NCBI GenBank assembly: GCA_004325065.1
Contig: PITI01000092.1
Span: forward strand, 1-23,162
Source of the DNA: Hamiltosporidium magnivora
Taxonomy: Eukaryota > Microsporidia > Dubosqiidae
Direction of reading: 5' to 3'
DNA: 23,162 bases
The notes below the pieces were generated by a model that did not search any database, was not told the origin of the DNA, and saw nothing but the letters and a program-made list of their open reading frames with translations. Every line of letters starts with the position of its first letter. Positions within the stretch are counted from its first letter, which is position 1. The position numbers and the translations under genes are program-made. Positions 1-9,122 of the stretch are shown piece after piece.

Positions 1-325
1 TTTTCTACAAAATTATTTGTAGTTTTTTATGTAACCAGATTGCAGACCGCAGCTGAACATGTAGGTAATCGCCATGTAAAAGCATGGAAACCTAGCCTTG
101 CTCACTCGGGTAGAAGACTTAGCGCCTGGGAGATATAAAACAAAAAACCCATTAAAAGCTGGGAGAGCTAAGTAGTAGGTTATACTTGTTGGTATGACAT
201 TGAATTGTCTAGGTGGACCCCATGTAAATCTCTGAAATATATCTTAGCTAGAAGTTTATTGGGTTCAGAAAGTGTAGAGTAAGTGGGAATGCTCCATAGT
301 CTTGGGGGAGCCCAAAGGGGGCTTC
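1..325. repeat. Outer part of the left-end repeat: GC-richer, structured, non-coding
   Basis: This stretch is clearly richer in G+C than the surrounding DNA and has no usable open frame; every frame is broken by stops. It contains several perfect short inverted repeats: CCATG/CATGG at 72-76 and 83-87, AGCT/AGCT at 157-160 and 166-169, and AGCCC/GGGCT at 309-313 and 319-323. It runs directly into the inverted repeat that starts at 326. Its equivalent on the right side would lie beyond the end of the window. I do not see the universally conserved rRNA core sequences, a tRNA fold or a reverse-transcriptase frame, so I leave it as an unassigned repeat, perhaps an RNA-encoding or retroelement-derived one. 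Confidence 0.5.
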
Positions 326-565
326 GGCCTTCGATCACACTCCATGCAACGGACATTAAAGAACTTTGGGCAACTGCTTCGCCTATTAATTAGGTTTTAC
401 ACATCTGATAGATGAAAGGCTTTGGGATATGAGTATCGCAGGGGTTACCGATGGAGTGTTGGGCTAGAAGTTATTTATGTTAAGTCTATAACTTCGTTAT
501 GGTCATGAAAGCAAAAATAACACTTGAGACTGTTTTAAAAAAATTGTGATGCTTTTAAATAAAAG
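326..565 (+). repeat. Left copy of the terminal inverted repeat
   Basis: The sequence from 326 to about 565 matches the reverse complement of 22925-23162 at roughly 88% by hand count, and better than 90% in the first 140 bp. Most differences in that first part are transitions. Inside it, ACACTCCAT (337-345) is perfectly complementary to ATGGAGTGT (451-459). A 3-bp CGG/CCG extension sits next to this stem, and a CATCT/AGATG hairpin lies between the two arms. This could be a structured transcript, a subtelomeric repeat or a transposon end. It stops about 120 bp before the 3' end of the YIP1 gene. No family was recognised. Confidence 0.85.
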
Positions 566-683
566 TTTTAAAAGAAATATAAAAGAAATAAGGCTAATTA
601 AAGATTTAAAAAATAAATTTAAGATCAAATAATATTAAGAAAGACAAGAAAATATTATAAAAGATTTAAAAAAATATTTTTTA

Positions 684-1283
684 TTAAAATACAGCGAGTA
701 AAGTAAAACATGCATAAACAAGAAACAGGGGATACCAAATTAAAAATAATTTGTTGCTGATTTCCAAATAATTTACAAAAATTAATGAAGAGACTGCTGA
801 TGCCCATAAAGATACCCCTAAAGCCACAATAACCCGTATCCAAACATCCAAATATTTCATTAAAATACTTAAAAATGAATACAGAAGTACAGGAAGAAGA
901 GAATATCCCATAACACTACAACACTTAATAAAATCTATCCATTTATTATTCATAACATTTAAAAGAAAAAACATGAAAAGAGTTGAAATAAGAGAAATGA
1001 AATAAACGTAGCCAAAATGTATTTTTCCATTCAAAAGAAGAAAAAATGAAAATAAAATAATAAAAATAAGCGGACCAGATATATCTGCACTTTCTAGAAA
1101 GCCATAATTTATGTGAGAACGGTTAAATACACGCGTAACCAACATACTTTCCTTTTTTATTGTACCGAAATTTATACCAAGTTCTTTTAATAGTGATTCA
1201 TCCCCTGGTATGTAACCAGTAAGGGCTCCTTTAAAATCTGTACGATCGATATAAATATCTTTGTAATCACTTAATTCATTCAT
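684..1283 (-). CDS. YIP1: YIP1 family membrane protein (Yip1/YIPF5-type), ER-Golgi vesicle transport
   Basis: This 199-residue protein belongs to the Yip1 family of multi-pass membrane proteins, which bind Rab/Ypt GTPases and act in COPII vesicle formation and ER-Golgi traffic. The N-terminal half carries the family's LLKELGINF segment (residues 31-39). It is followed by ADISGPL (66-72, equivalent to the DLxGPL motif), GKIHFGYVY (86-94), GYSLLP (126-131) and a YP near the C-terminus (184-185). About five hydrophobic segments fill residues 70-199. The long N-terminal Pro/Gln/Tyr-rich extension of animal and yeast homologues is missing, as is usual for reduced microsporidian proteins. The chosen ATG has TCCCTT immediately in front of it. 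The gene is divergent from the Spc25-like gene, and its stop lies close to the left repeat. No catalytic activity is expected. The family assignment is firm. Confidence 0.94.
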   Translation of the reverse strand: MNELSDYKDIYIDRTDFKGALTGYIPGDESLLKELGINFGTIKKESMLVTRVFNRSHINYGFLESADISGPLIFIILFSFFLLLNGKIHFGYVYFISLISTLFMFFLLNVMNNKWIDFIKCCSVMGYSLLPVLLYSFLSILMKYLDVWIRVIVALGVSLWASAVSSLIFVNYLEISNKLFLIWYPLFLVYACFTLLAVF

Positions 1284-1666
1284 AAGGGATACTTTTGAAA
1301 TTATTTTTGTTTTTTAAAAAATTTAAATTTTTAGAGAAACTGAAAATAAATTTAAGAAAAATGATAATTTTAGAAACGAAAAGAGAAATAAAGTGATTTT
1401 AAATAATTTTTAAATTGAAAGATACAAATAAAATTTGAGAAAAATAAACTGATTTTAAATAATTAATGAACATAAAATTTTAAGGATTTAAGAAAAATGA
1501 TAGAATTTAAAAAGATCCAAAGAATTTTAAAATTTTAAGGAAGATCTACACAGTTTATAGAAAAGAAAGATATAAGTGACTTAAGAAAATTTAAAAATCT
1601 TTAAATATTTATAGAAATATAAAATTTTATTTTTTTTTATTTTTAAATACAAATAATTTAATCCTT
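1284..1666. promoter_or_regulatory. Divergent intergenic region between YIP1 and the Spc25-like gene
   Basis: This 383-bp gap must hold both promoters, because the two genes point away from each other. It is almost pure A/T, with homopolymer runs just upstream of the plus-strand gene (around 1628-1645). Two near-copies of GATTTTAAATAATT occur at about 1395 and 1453. Each start codon has a C-containing hexamer directly abutting it: TCCCTT on the minus strand (1284-1289) and ATCCTT on the plus strand (1661-1666). C-rich or G-rich signals close to the ATG are a known feature of microsporidian genes, which have very short 5' leaders. I see no other gene here. Confidence 0.55.
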
Positions 1667-2359
1667 ATGGCATCTGATGTAGGAAATGTAGGATTTGTAA
1701 GAAAAATAATTACAGAAATAAATGAAGAAATAGAAAATACAATCGGTTTATTGAAAGTTTACGTTTGTAATAAAAGAGACTTTATAAGAAATAAAAAAGA
1801 TTCTCAAAAGTATGAGATACAAATTTTAGAAAAAGAAATAATGTATTGTAAAGAACGAGACACAAATTTTATGAAAGAAAAAGAATTTCTTATAAAAAGT
1901 ATTGAAAATGAAAAAAAGGATTTAGAATGTTTAAAAAAAGAAAAAAGTAAACTTTCAGAACAAGTTTGCTGCAATGAAGAGAAAGGAAAACATTTGTCTG
2001 AAAAAGTAGAAAATATAAAAAATAAATTGGAAATTTTAACGAAAAAAATTGATTTTCAGGAAAGGAAAAACGCAAAAAATGAAAAAGAAATTGAAAATGA
2101 AATTTCGCTGTACAAAAAATTTTTAGGAATTGATATTTTTCCAATAAAAAATAATTTTATAAAAATATTATTTAAAAATGTTGGTGAAGAAAGTTTCATT
2201 GTAATGGAATTTGGTAGTAAAATTTCTGTTGTAGAAGTATTTCCAATTGAAATTGGTATCGAAGCTATAAATTCATTGTTTTATAAAATAAGTGATTTTA
2301 AAGAATTTTTAAAGGAAACAAGAAATTTGTTCATTCAGTTTCATAAATGTGATTCATAA
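1667..2359 (+). CDS. SPC25: Spc25-like subunit of the Ndc80 kinetochore complex
   Basis: This 230-residue protein has the two-part layout of Spc25: a long Lys/Glu-rich coiled coil (about 40-148) followed by a small globular domain (about 149-226). The globular part fits the Spc25 C-terminal pattern. It opens with YKKFLGIDIF (149-158), continues through two beta-strand-like segments (163-171 and 176-192), and ends with a helix DFKEFLKETRNLF (210-222). That helix corresponds to the family's D-x2-F-x3-(M/T)R-x2-F signature. In fungi and animals Spc25 pairs with Spc24 and docks the Ndc80 complex onto the inner kinetochore in the nucleus. The length matches fungal Spc25. The ATG follows ATCCTT directly. 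A possible AATAAA lies at 2364-2369. The alternative is another RWD-type coiled-coil kinetochore protein such as Spc24, which fits the terminal helix less well. Confidence 0.78.
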   Translation: MASDVGNVGFVRKIITEINEEIENTIGLLKVYVCNKRDFIRNKKDSQKYEIQILEKEIMYCKERDTNFMKEKEFLIKSIENEKKDLECLKKEKSKLSEQVCCNEEKGKHLSEKVENIKNKLEILTKKIDFQERKNAKNEKEIENEISLYKKFLGIDIFPIKNNFIKILFKNVGEESFIVMEFGSKISVVEVFPIEIGIEAINSLFYKISDFKEFLKETRNLFIQFHKCDS

Positions 2360-2507
2360 TTTGAATAAAAAAAGTATAAATTTTCAAATAATTTGTCAAT
2401 TTTTTTTATAAATGTGATTCATAAAATTAAAAAAAGTATAAATTTTCAAATAATTTGTCAATTTTTGTTATAAATGTGATTCATAAAATTAAAAAAAGGT
2501 AAAACTT
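2343..2507 (+). repeat. Tandem repeat, about 62-65 bp period, beginning inside the Spc25-like CDS
   Basis: The sequence ATAAATGTGATTCATAA begins at 2343, 2408 and 2470, giving spacings of 65 and 62 bp. The first copy encodes the last codons and stop of the Spc25-like gene. The second and third copies repeat that coding tail and stop as non-coding DNA downstream. The units between these anchors are also nearly identical: an A-rich run, then AAGTATAAATTTTCAAATAA, then TTTGTCAA. The third unit is partial. This looks like a local duplication across the gene's 3' end, and it also multiplies the likely poly(A) region. Confidence 0.85.
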
Positions 2508-2962
2508 TAAATTTGATTTATAAAAATGTAATTACTAGTAAGATTAAATCTTGAATTAATTTTAAGTTCGAAAAAAATTGAAAAATAAAATGATTTATCA
2601 TTTTTAAAGATGGAATTTGTATTCGAAATAACAACTATTTAGTAAATTTTTATATCCTTTTTAAAAAAAATTAAGAAAATTACAAGAAAGACTTTCATTA
2701 TAAATAAGTAGAACATTAAAATTTAATGAATAATTTTTTTTTAGTTTTTACTTGTTTAAAATGGTAAAAAAATCTATTAAAATTTATTAGATTGTTTGTA
2801 TTTCAATATTGATTTTAAAAAACGTTTTTTTTGTAATCAAAAAAATTAAAAAATAAAGATAATTGAGGTTTTAATAGATAAAATTCAATGTAAAAATTAA
2901 AAACATTTTTATCGGTAAAAAAAGTATTTGCAATTTAAAATCAAAAAAAAATATAAACTGAC
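2360..2962. other. Intergenic region upstream of secreted-family copy 1
   Basis: After the tandem repeat (ending near 2507) this stretch is very A/T-rich, with many poly-A and poly-T runs, and I see no open frame worth calling. Its last 65 bp contain the 19-bp element shared with copy 3 and presumably the promoter of the gene at 2963. Confidence 0.5.
2900..2918 (+). promoter_or_regulatory. Shared upstream element of secreted-family copies 1 and 3
   Basis: The sequence AAAACATTTTTATCGGTAA ends 44 bp before the start codon of the gene at 2963. The reverse complement of 18695-18713 is identical at 18 of 19 positions and ends 40 bp before the start codon of the paralogue at 18654. The DNA between element and ATG is also weakly alignable. 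Copy 2 (9123) has only a faint equivalent. A common promoter element is the simplest reading; leftover homology from duplication is the alternative. Confidence 0.5.
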
Positions 2963-3457
2963 ATGAGAATAGCAATATTATTTATACTGAGTAATATTTT
3001 ATGTAGTTTTTACAGTAAAAAAAAGAATTTAATAAAAAAGGGATTGGAAAATATGTGTTGTACGTGTAGAAAACCTAAGTCAGAGAATATGGATGATTTT
3101 AAATTAACTGCAGAGGATCTACATTTAAGTGAAGAACGAAAAATAGAAAAGAAAAACACAGTTGATGATTTGCATGAACTGGATACTGATTGTTACGTGA
3201 TTTATAACAAGGGAGCAAGCACGTGTACAATTGAAAGTAAAAAAGACATAATTTACGAGGATTCTGAAGTCGATTATTTAAAAGGCATGGATGCCCTGCC
3301 TATTTTTTCGAATAAACTTAGAAAAATTAATAGAAAAATAAATGATAAATCAAATTCACTCCAATCTGTATTAAAGAGGAATTCAAAGTATATAGCCGTG
3401 GATAATCATAAGGAATCCTCAGATACCGAAGAAGATGAAGTAAGAGAAAAATTTTAA
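2963..3457 (+). CDS. Small secreted-looking protein, lineage-specific family, copy 1
   Basis: This 164-residue protein has no domain I recognise. Residues 3-16 form a short hydrophobic stretch resembling a signal peptide or anchor, followed by a basic patch (19-26), a cysteine cluster CC-T-C before RKP (32-38), and a conserved DFKLTAEDLHLSEE block (45-58). The middle is polar, and the tail ends SSDTEEDE (152-159), rich in possible casein-kinase-2-type sites. It aligns without gaps with the gene at 9123 (71 of 164 identical by hand count) and more weakly with the gene at 18163. An in-frame TAA at 2954-2956 fixes the ATG as the first available start. A possible AATAAA lies at 3477-3482. Conservation of length and termini among three copies in otherwise decaying DNA argues that it is a real gene, probably an exported parasite protein; the function is unknown. 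Confidence 0.82.
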   Translation: MRIAILFILSNILCSFYSKKKNLIKKGLENMCCTCRKPKSENMDDFKLTAEDLHLSEERKIEKKNTVDDLHELDTDCYVIYNKGASTCTIESKKDIIYEDSEVDYLKGMDALPIFSNKLRKINRKINDKSNSLQSVLKRNSKYIAVDNHKESSDTEEDEVREKF

Positions 3458-4270
3458 ACAATTATTATTTATAGAAAATAAATTTTGCATTTTTTTTCTT
3501 TAAAATTAATTTATCTAATATTACAGCTTTAAATCCTAAATTTATATAATTTATATCTGTATTTTAAAAATTTATCAAAATTTTTTTTACTTTTTATACT
3601 TCAATAAAAATTGAAAATTATTCTGCTTTTCAATAAATCTCATTGAAATTAAAAATTTTTAAAGAGTAAAATATATCAAGAGCTAGGATTAAATTTCATT
3701 ACAATGAATTTAGCTTTATTCTTAATTAATAGCTTCTTTTGTATTTAAAAGAAAATTATAACAGTGATTTTAGGAAGCCGATGCAATTTATCACAAACGA
3801 ATTATTAAATTAAAAATTAAATATGAAGGAATAAGAAAGTTATGTGATCAAAGATTTGAAAAATACCTTTTAATATCCGCTTGTTATAGAAGGAGATTAT
3901 TATTGGAGAGAATGATAATAACTATTCTCTTTTAGAGCTTTTTTAAAAAAAACATAAAGACTAGATGTATCGATGTCAAAAAAACATACTGTTGATAAAT
4001 TCAAGCGATTTTCGAAAAAATCATATTAAAGTAAATTTTTACACTTATATTCTTCCGTAAATATTTTAACCGGGCTCAGTCGTAGTTATAGACCAGTCGC
4101 ATAAGGCCTTCATTCTATTTTTTACTCGAGATCAAAAGTTACTTTAATGACTTTCCTAACTCGTTATACAGCCATTGTTTTTGCTCAAAGAATTTATATT
4201 GAATCACATATCGTTCACCTAAATGCCAATACTTTAAATGAATTCACGAAAAAAAAATATTAATATGATA
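3458..4270. repeat. Duplicated non-coding block downstream of copy 1 (partner 9618-10410)
   Basis: The DNA after the copy 1 stop is alignable with the DNA after the copy 2 stop for about 800 bp, although both are non-coding now. Matching landmarks include AATTTATCTAATATTACA near 3508 and 9675, TTTTAGGAAGCCGATGCAAT near 3770 versus TTTTAGGAGTCGATACAAT near 9938, AAGTTATGTG near 3837 and 10002, and CTAACTCGTTATACAGCCAT near 4157 versus TTAACTCGTACCACGGCC near 10305. The block includes a 7-bp hairpin, AGAGAAT/ATTCTCT, at 3907-3930. It may contain the wreck of a second gene that was duplicated together with the secreted-protein gene. Confidence 0.65.
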
Positions 4271-4360
4271 AATTTTGAATAAATCGAAGGTAAAAATATT
4301 TAAAAAAGCATCGTACCATAGAGATAATTTGCAAATATTTGTTTTTGTCGTGTATTGGTT

Positions 4361-4703
4361 GAAGAAGCAGAAGAATTTAAAAACATAGTAATGAAGCGAG
4401 GTGGAACGAAGCAGATGAACGTGTCATTGTTTTTGAATCGATGGCAGGATGTTTCTTGATTTAGATGGATCGGCAGAACAAAGATTGCGGATTCTAAAGT
4501 CTTTTTTTATCGGATATAAGCTATGATATTACAGGAAAATTTCTGCAACTAGTAATCTCTATTCTGATATGACAATGCTTCTTATGGAAGCTCAAGGTAT
4601 TCTGGAGCGTCAAAATCGTAGAATGAAAAATAATTCAATAACGTGTAGTAACCAAAAAAGCTATACTCAAACTCTGAAAAATTATAAAGCTTTGTTGCAA
4701 TAA
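4361..4703 (+). pseudogene. Frameshifted coding relic, unassigned (retroelement gag-like at best)
   Basis: This island is GC-richer than its surroundings. Read in three frames with shifts, it gives protein-like pieces: EEAEEFKNIVMKRGG near the start, then ARWNEADERVIVFESMAGCF, LDLDGSAEQRLRILKSFF, and finally MTMLLMEAQGILERQNRRM with a following stretch to a TAA at 4701-4703. The pieces lie in order on the plus strand and are separated by frameshifts and stops, as expected for a dead gene. The style of the fragments would fit a Ty3/gypsy-type Gag, and such elements are known in Nosema, but I cannot match it to any family with confidence. Confidence 0.35.
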
Positions 4704-7700
4704 ATTAAAAAAAATATTTTATATACTTAAGATACACAATATTACTGGTAAACATCTATAAATACGATATTGAATAGTTAGGAAACTGATTTTAATAAAA
4801 TAATACTTTCTGAGAATAGTTGTACAAAACTAACTATTCCTCGATTGAGATGAAAACGATGACTGATTTATCTAGTTCAGATCCGAGATAGAATTTTACA
4901 AATAAGGTGAGGAAAATTGCTTGTATTGCTGCTTTTTAATAGTCTTATGAGCCAGTGTGATTAAAAGATTAGAGAGATTTTACAAATACCTACAAATAAT
5001 TTTTTTTAGGGTAAAATACACTATAATCGTTAAGATTTTTTGCTTTATCACATTTAGCAGTAAATTTTTATTGTTATTTCAAAATTTATTCCACTTTAAC
5101 CGCTTATTTTGGCTTCGAAACCTGACTTTTAATTTAACTTTTTCATTGGTTCCTTCACTTTAAATACACATTTTCCAATAAGAAGTACCATATCCTTTGT
5201 TTTAAATGTTTAAAATTATTTACCTCATTGCATAGTCATAGTCGTGATAATAGGAATATTGATTTTCGAGTATCTTGGTGCTCTCTGACTATCATTAAGC
5301 TTACTGTAATCCTCTTTGAAAACTGATCCTGACTCAAGTCTTTTCTTAGATCAAATTAAATCCATTCGGATGCTTTCTTGTGTACTATTTACTAATTTCT
5401 TTATTTTGTATTTCTGAGTAGTTTAAGTCCCCCGGGAAATATTTTATGAGGTTTGGAACAATAGAGTCTTTTGTTATCATATAAGAATCTATATTATTAC
5501 TACTCTTCAATAAAATTCCACTAATTAGCTAATATATTGCACTCTACAAGTTTTTGAATTTTAACTATTAGAATTGAATCTTAGAAGGTAATTATTATTT
5601 CAATACAAGTTAAATTTTTTTTGATAGTATTCAAAATAAATATATCAGGTCCATTTTATTAATTTTAACTTGATTCTTAATTCCGTATTTCTTGTTTCTG
5701 AATACACATTTTTATACAGTTCTTGAGCCGAGTTTCTGCTATTTTGTTTTGTAGTTTTGAATTTATATATTTATAGTGATAATCTAAGAATTATTCGATT
5801 TAATTATTTTATCTTGTGTATTCATCTCTAGCCTTTTTATTAGCTAGTCGCAAAATTTTATAGTATTCCATTAGACTGATTGTAGAGTTGACATTTTGCT
5901 TACACCTCTTAGATTACATTCATAATTATATATACATGAGCATCGCTTCAGCGAAAGGCCTTATATTCACTCTTTTTAGCCCTTCTAAGAATCATTAACA
6001 CATATAGCTCCATTAATTTAAAAGCCTTATAAGTTTAATTTGTGGTTTTGTTTTTCTTCTTTTTAAATTCGTAAGTAGGTCCTTTTTTAATTTACTTTGT
6101 TAAATTTATTATCTAAGCTGTACTCTAAGAAGCAAAAAGCCTTTTTCGAGGGCGAGTTGCACCTTAATAGTATTTAGAATCTTTGGGATTATGTTTTTTC
6201 TAGTTGAGGTTTCTTTACATTTCTAAGACAGTCTAAAAGTATCAGAAGAATATGCTTGCTTGGAAAACAAACATCTTTTAGTTCTCTTCTACTTCTGTTC
6301 AGGGAAATTACGAAAAATTTTACAAATTTAAAAAAATAAACTTTTCTATACCAATACTTGTTTTAATGCATCATACCTTATGATTTCAGCGGGTTCAGTC
6401 TAAATACTCCTATATTATAGTTAATTTTGAAATACAGGATGATTGATCTAGGGAAAATAATTTTTACGAATCTAATATTATGTAAAAAAGTCTTTAAAAT
6501 CTGGTTTTTGCTTTTTTTTGTGACTTTTAAATCTACTAAAAATTCAGATTTTCACTATTTTCTTTTATGATTTTGTAATATTTACGAATATCCAACACGA
6601 TAGTTAAGGTAATAGTATCTTCGGGAAGGTTTCTACAATGCTGACTTTTAAGGCGATATAAAAGCAATTCTTATCAACCTCCTTAGTTTATTTATGTCAC
6701 AATTGCTTTTCATTACCTATTATGCAAGAGTTAGTATATTTGATAAACAAAAAATGATTTGTAACAATGTAGTGTATCTAAATATATTGAACCTTTTCTT
6801 GTCTCTAATTTAGTTTTTAACTCAAAAAATCACCACAATAAAAAAGAAAGGCGAAAATGGTATCTTCCTACCAACGCTCCCTCAATTTTATCGATTATGA
6901 GTTTTTTAGGTTTTAGTGAAATATGAATTTTAAATTTTGCAGAGCCACACTATAGATATTTTTCGATTCAATTGGTTGAATTTAGATATTTGAATCATTG
7001 AACCAAACAAGCACTATCTACATAATTATTTTTTTTGTCGGAATCATTTATGATGCCTTCAAATTGATCTATTTTTTTTAAAAAAAAGATTGAGTGAATC
7101 TTGTAATTTCTCCTTTTGCGCTTCTGGCTAATATTTTTATAAAAAACCTTCCTCTTTTACAAAATCAAAGATTTTTTTTACCGTATTCCGTCTTAATCTT
7201 ATAGATATTTCAAATTCAGATATTATTCTATGGTAACAACTTCAAAGTAGAGTACTCTATAGAATCTGATGTTTAATACTTCGTTAAAATGATTGAGCTT
7301 AAATCATTATTTCTAAGGATATGACTTAAGCAAAAAAAAGATATTTATGTGAGCCATGGCTTTCCAGATAATAAATATTGTAGTATCAGACGATATAAAA
7401 TCATAGTTAAAGATCCAATTAATACTATTGATAAATTCTCAAAGCGAAGAAACATTAATTAGCCGAATATCTGATAAAAGTGGCAAAATAATTATCAAGT
7501 TTGACTGTTCCAACGTTTTTATTTTACTTTTAGATTAAAAAACTTACAATACTTTCAAGATTAACTATATTCTAAAATCCAAAACGCTTAGTATGCCCGC
7601 TTTTATATCGAACTCTAACTCTCTAAATCACCTAATTATATTTTCGGAATCGCATATTCTTGCGATGCTTTGTAATCGTTTTTTTGTAGACACTCAAAGA

Positions 7701-8439
7701 CTCTTTAGTCATTATCAAAGCCGCAGAAATATGATTTTCCCTACTCTTAGACAAATTAAACTACTGCTTAATAGCCCCGAGGTTTTTTAATACCATAAGG
7801 TTTTACTGTTCAAATACATTTCGAAAAATATTTTTGGAAAGTAAACACGTAGATGTTTAACTATAATGATTTTATTCTATCGTATTTGGTCTTTATTTAC
7901 TTGGCCTCGTATCATATCATGTCTTCTTGCTTAAATTTTGCATCCTTTGATAATTATAGACATCGGTACATAATATTTAACACGTTCAATTGCTCTTTAT
8001 CAATCAAGTCAGAAGATTTATTATCAACCAATTCATTCAAAGGCTTCAGAGTTAAAATTACTAGTCTCCGATTTTACTTCCCAGAGTTTCTTGATTTTAT
8101 ACAGGTACTTCTCAATTGAGATACATAATTGGAATATTGCAGTTGTGAATGTGACTTGCTAAAACAGGTTACATTCTAATTCGTTTTTAATCAACTTAAT
8201 TCCTTGTTTTTCTTTCTACTTCATTATATGCTTTTTTTTAGATCACTTTATAAGTAAAACTAAGTTTTTCTTTATATTACCTCCGAATTTAAACCAGTTA
8301 TTTCTATTGGGAGGTAGAGAGACAATAACCACATTAAAACCTATATCCTTGGTAGTGACTGATAAAATTGATGTAAAAACAGGTTAAAATCTTGATATGA
8401 TATAATACACATAGAATCATTAGGAAGATTCTCTATAAT
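4704..8439. other. Gene desert with T-rich plus strand and scattered decayed coding traces
   Basis: No frame here supports a gene. The few open frames over 60 codons on the plus strand (4957-5163, 7593-7790, 7853-8119) give low-complexity hydrophobic products without motifs. The plus strand is T-rich over most of the stretch, whereas the recognised genes are A-rich on their coding strand, so any dead genes here probably ran on the minus strand. Minus-strand reading of about 6170-6310 gives an open piece of some 45 residues containing RRELKDVCFPSKHILL, with stops after it. A 10-bp inverted repeat, GAATAGTTAG/CTAACTATTC, lies at 4772-4781 and 4830-4839. Confidence 0.4.
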
Positions 8440-8870
8440 CCGAATTATAACAGATTTAAAGAAGCAAATGGAAAACTTATATTTGTCCATCCCAACACTG
8501 AGCGATACAAGAGAACTGGAATAACTAGGTGTTTATATTGCTTTCCATGTACTCTTCGGTCCCTTAAGAATCATAGATCGAGTTTTTTTGCTTCTCTACG
8601 GCTTTAACAGAGTCCAAAATTGAACGCTACACGATCAGAGTGTTTATTATCAAATGACAAAAGGATTGGGTTTTTTCCATACGGTTAGTTGACCTAGACG
8701 CTGATCCATCAAGTAGTAAGACGAGAATATAGTGTAAAACAAGCAGACGGGGTTAGGCTGCAACTGCTGCTTGGTGTAAATGTGTAGTATTATAGAGAAC
8801 CTGTTGAGGCAAAGATCTCGCTGATATATATTGTTTCTGCGTTGAAACAATTAATTTATATCTTTAAAGC
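8440..8870. pseudogene. GC-richer island with broken coding traces on both strands
   Basis: Base composition rises here relative to the flanking desert. On the plus strand a 53-codon open piece begins near 8442 (NYNRFKEANGKLIFVHPN and onward) and ends in a stop. Another frame gives REYSVKQADGVRLQLL followed by a stop, then further protein-like sequence. The minus strand is open for 66 codons (8650-8850) without recognisable motifs. The VRLQLL piece is faintly like the segment before the LG-hxxS motif of Ty3/gypsy reverse transcriptases, but this is too weak to assign. It is most likely a decayed mobile element or gene. Confidence 0.25.
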
Positions 8871-9122
8871 CATTCTAAGTTATTTAGAGCCTTTATTTTT
8901 ACATTTTATAAATTTAGGCAGTCAACTTTTCCTTCTAGAAGTTAAAAAAATATGTAAAAATGATTTTAATTAAAGAATTTTTTGGAAGTTAAAATTTTTA
9001 TTTTTAAAACCCACTTTTGGACTTAATAATTATTAAAAAGAACAATTTTTAGACTTCCAGTAGATAAAATTCTTTTGAAAAAATATATATTTTGAAATTA
9101 AATTAAAAAAACACGCACTGAA
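8871..9122. other. Upstream region of secreted-family copy 2
   Basis: This A/T-rich stretch leads into the copy 2 gene. Its last part is loosely alignable with the region before copy 1 (for example AGATAAAATTC near 9062 versus 2876). The 19-bp element of copies 1 and 3 is present only as a faint remnant near 9040-9055. No gene was seen. Confidence 0.4.

Noticed and set aside
402..424. Possible hammerhead ribozyme core (CTGAT...GATGAAAGG)
   Set aside because: The CTGATGA box is not intact and there is no stem II between it and GAAA.
1..565. Possible rRNA gene fragment, as microsporidian subtelomeres often carry rDNA
   Set aside because: None of the universally conserved small- or large-subunit core sequences could be found in either orientation.
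1890..2144. Minus-strand open frame opposite SPC25
   Set aside because: Antisense shadow of the Lys/Glu-rich coiled coil, giving a Phe/Leu-rich product.
4957..5163. 68-codon plus-strand open frame
   Set aside because: Phe/Leu-rich low-complexity product in T-rich DNA, with no motif or conserved partner.
7593..8119. Two plus-strand open frames (7593-7790 and 7853-8119)
   Set aside because: Short, without motifs or paralogues; length is compatible with chance in this composition.
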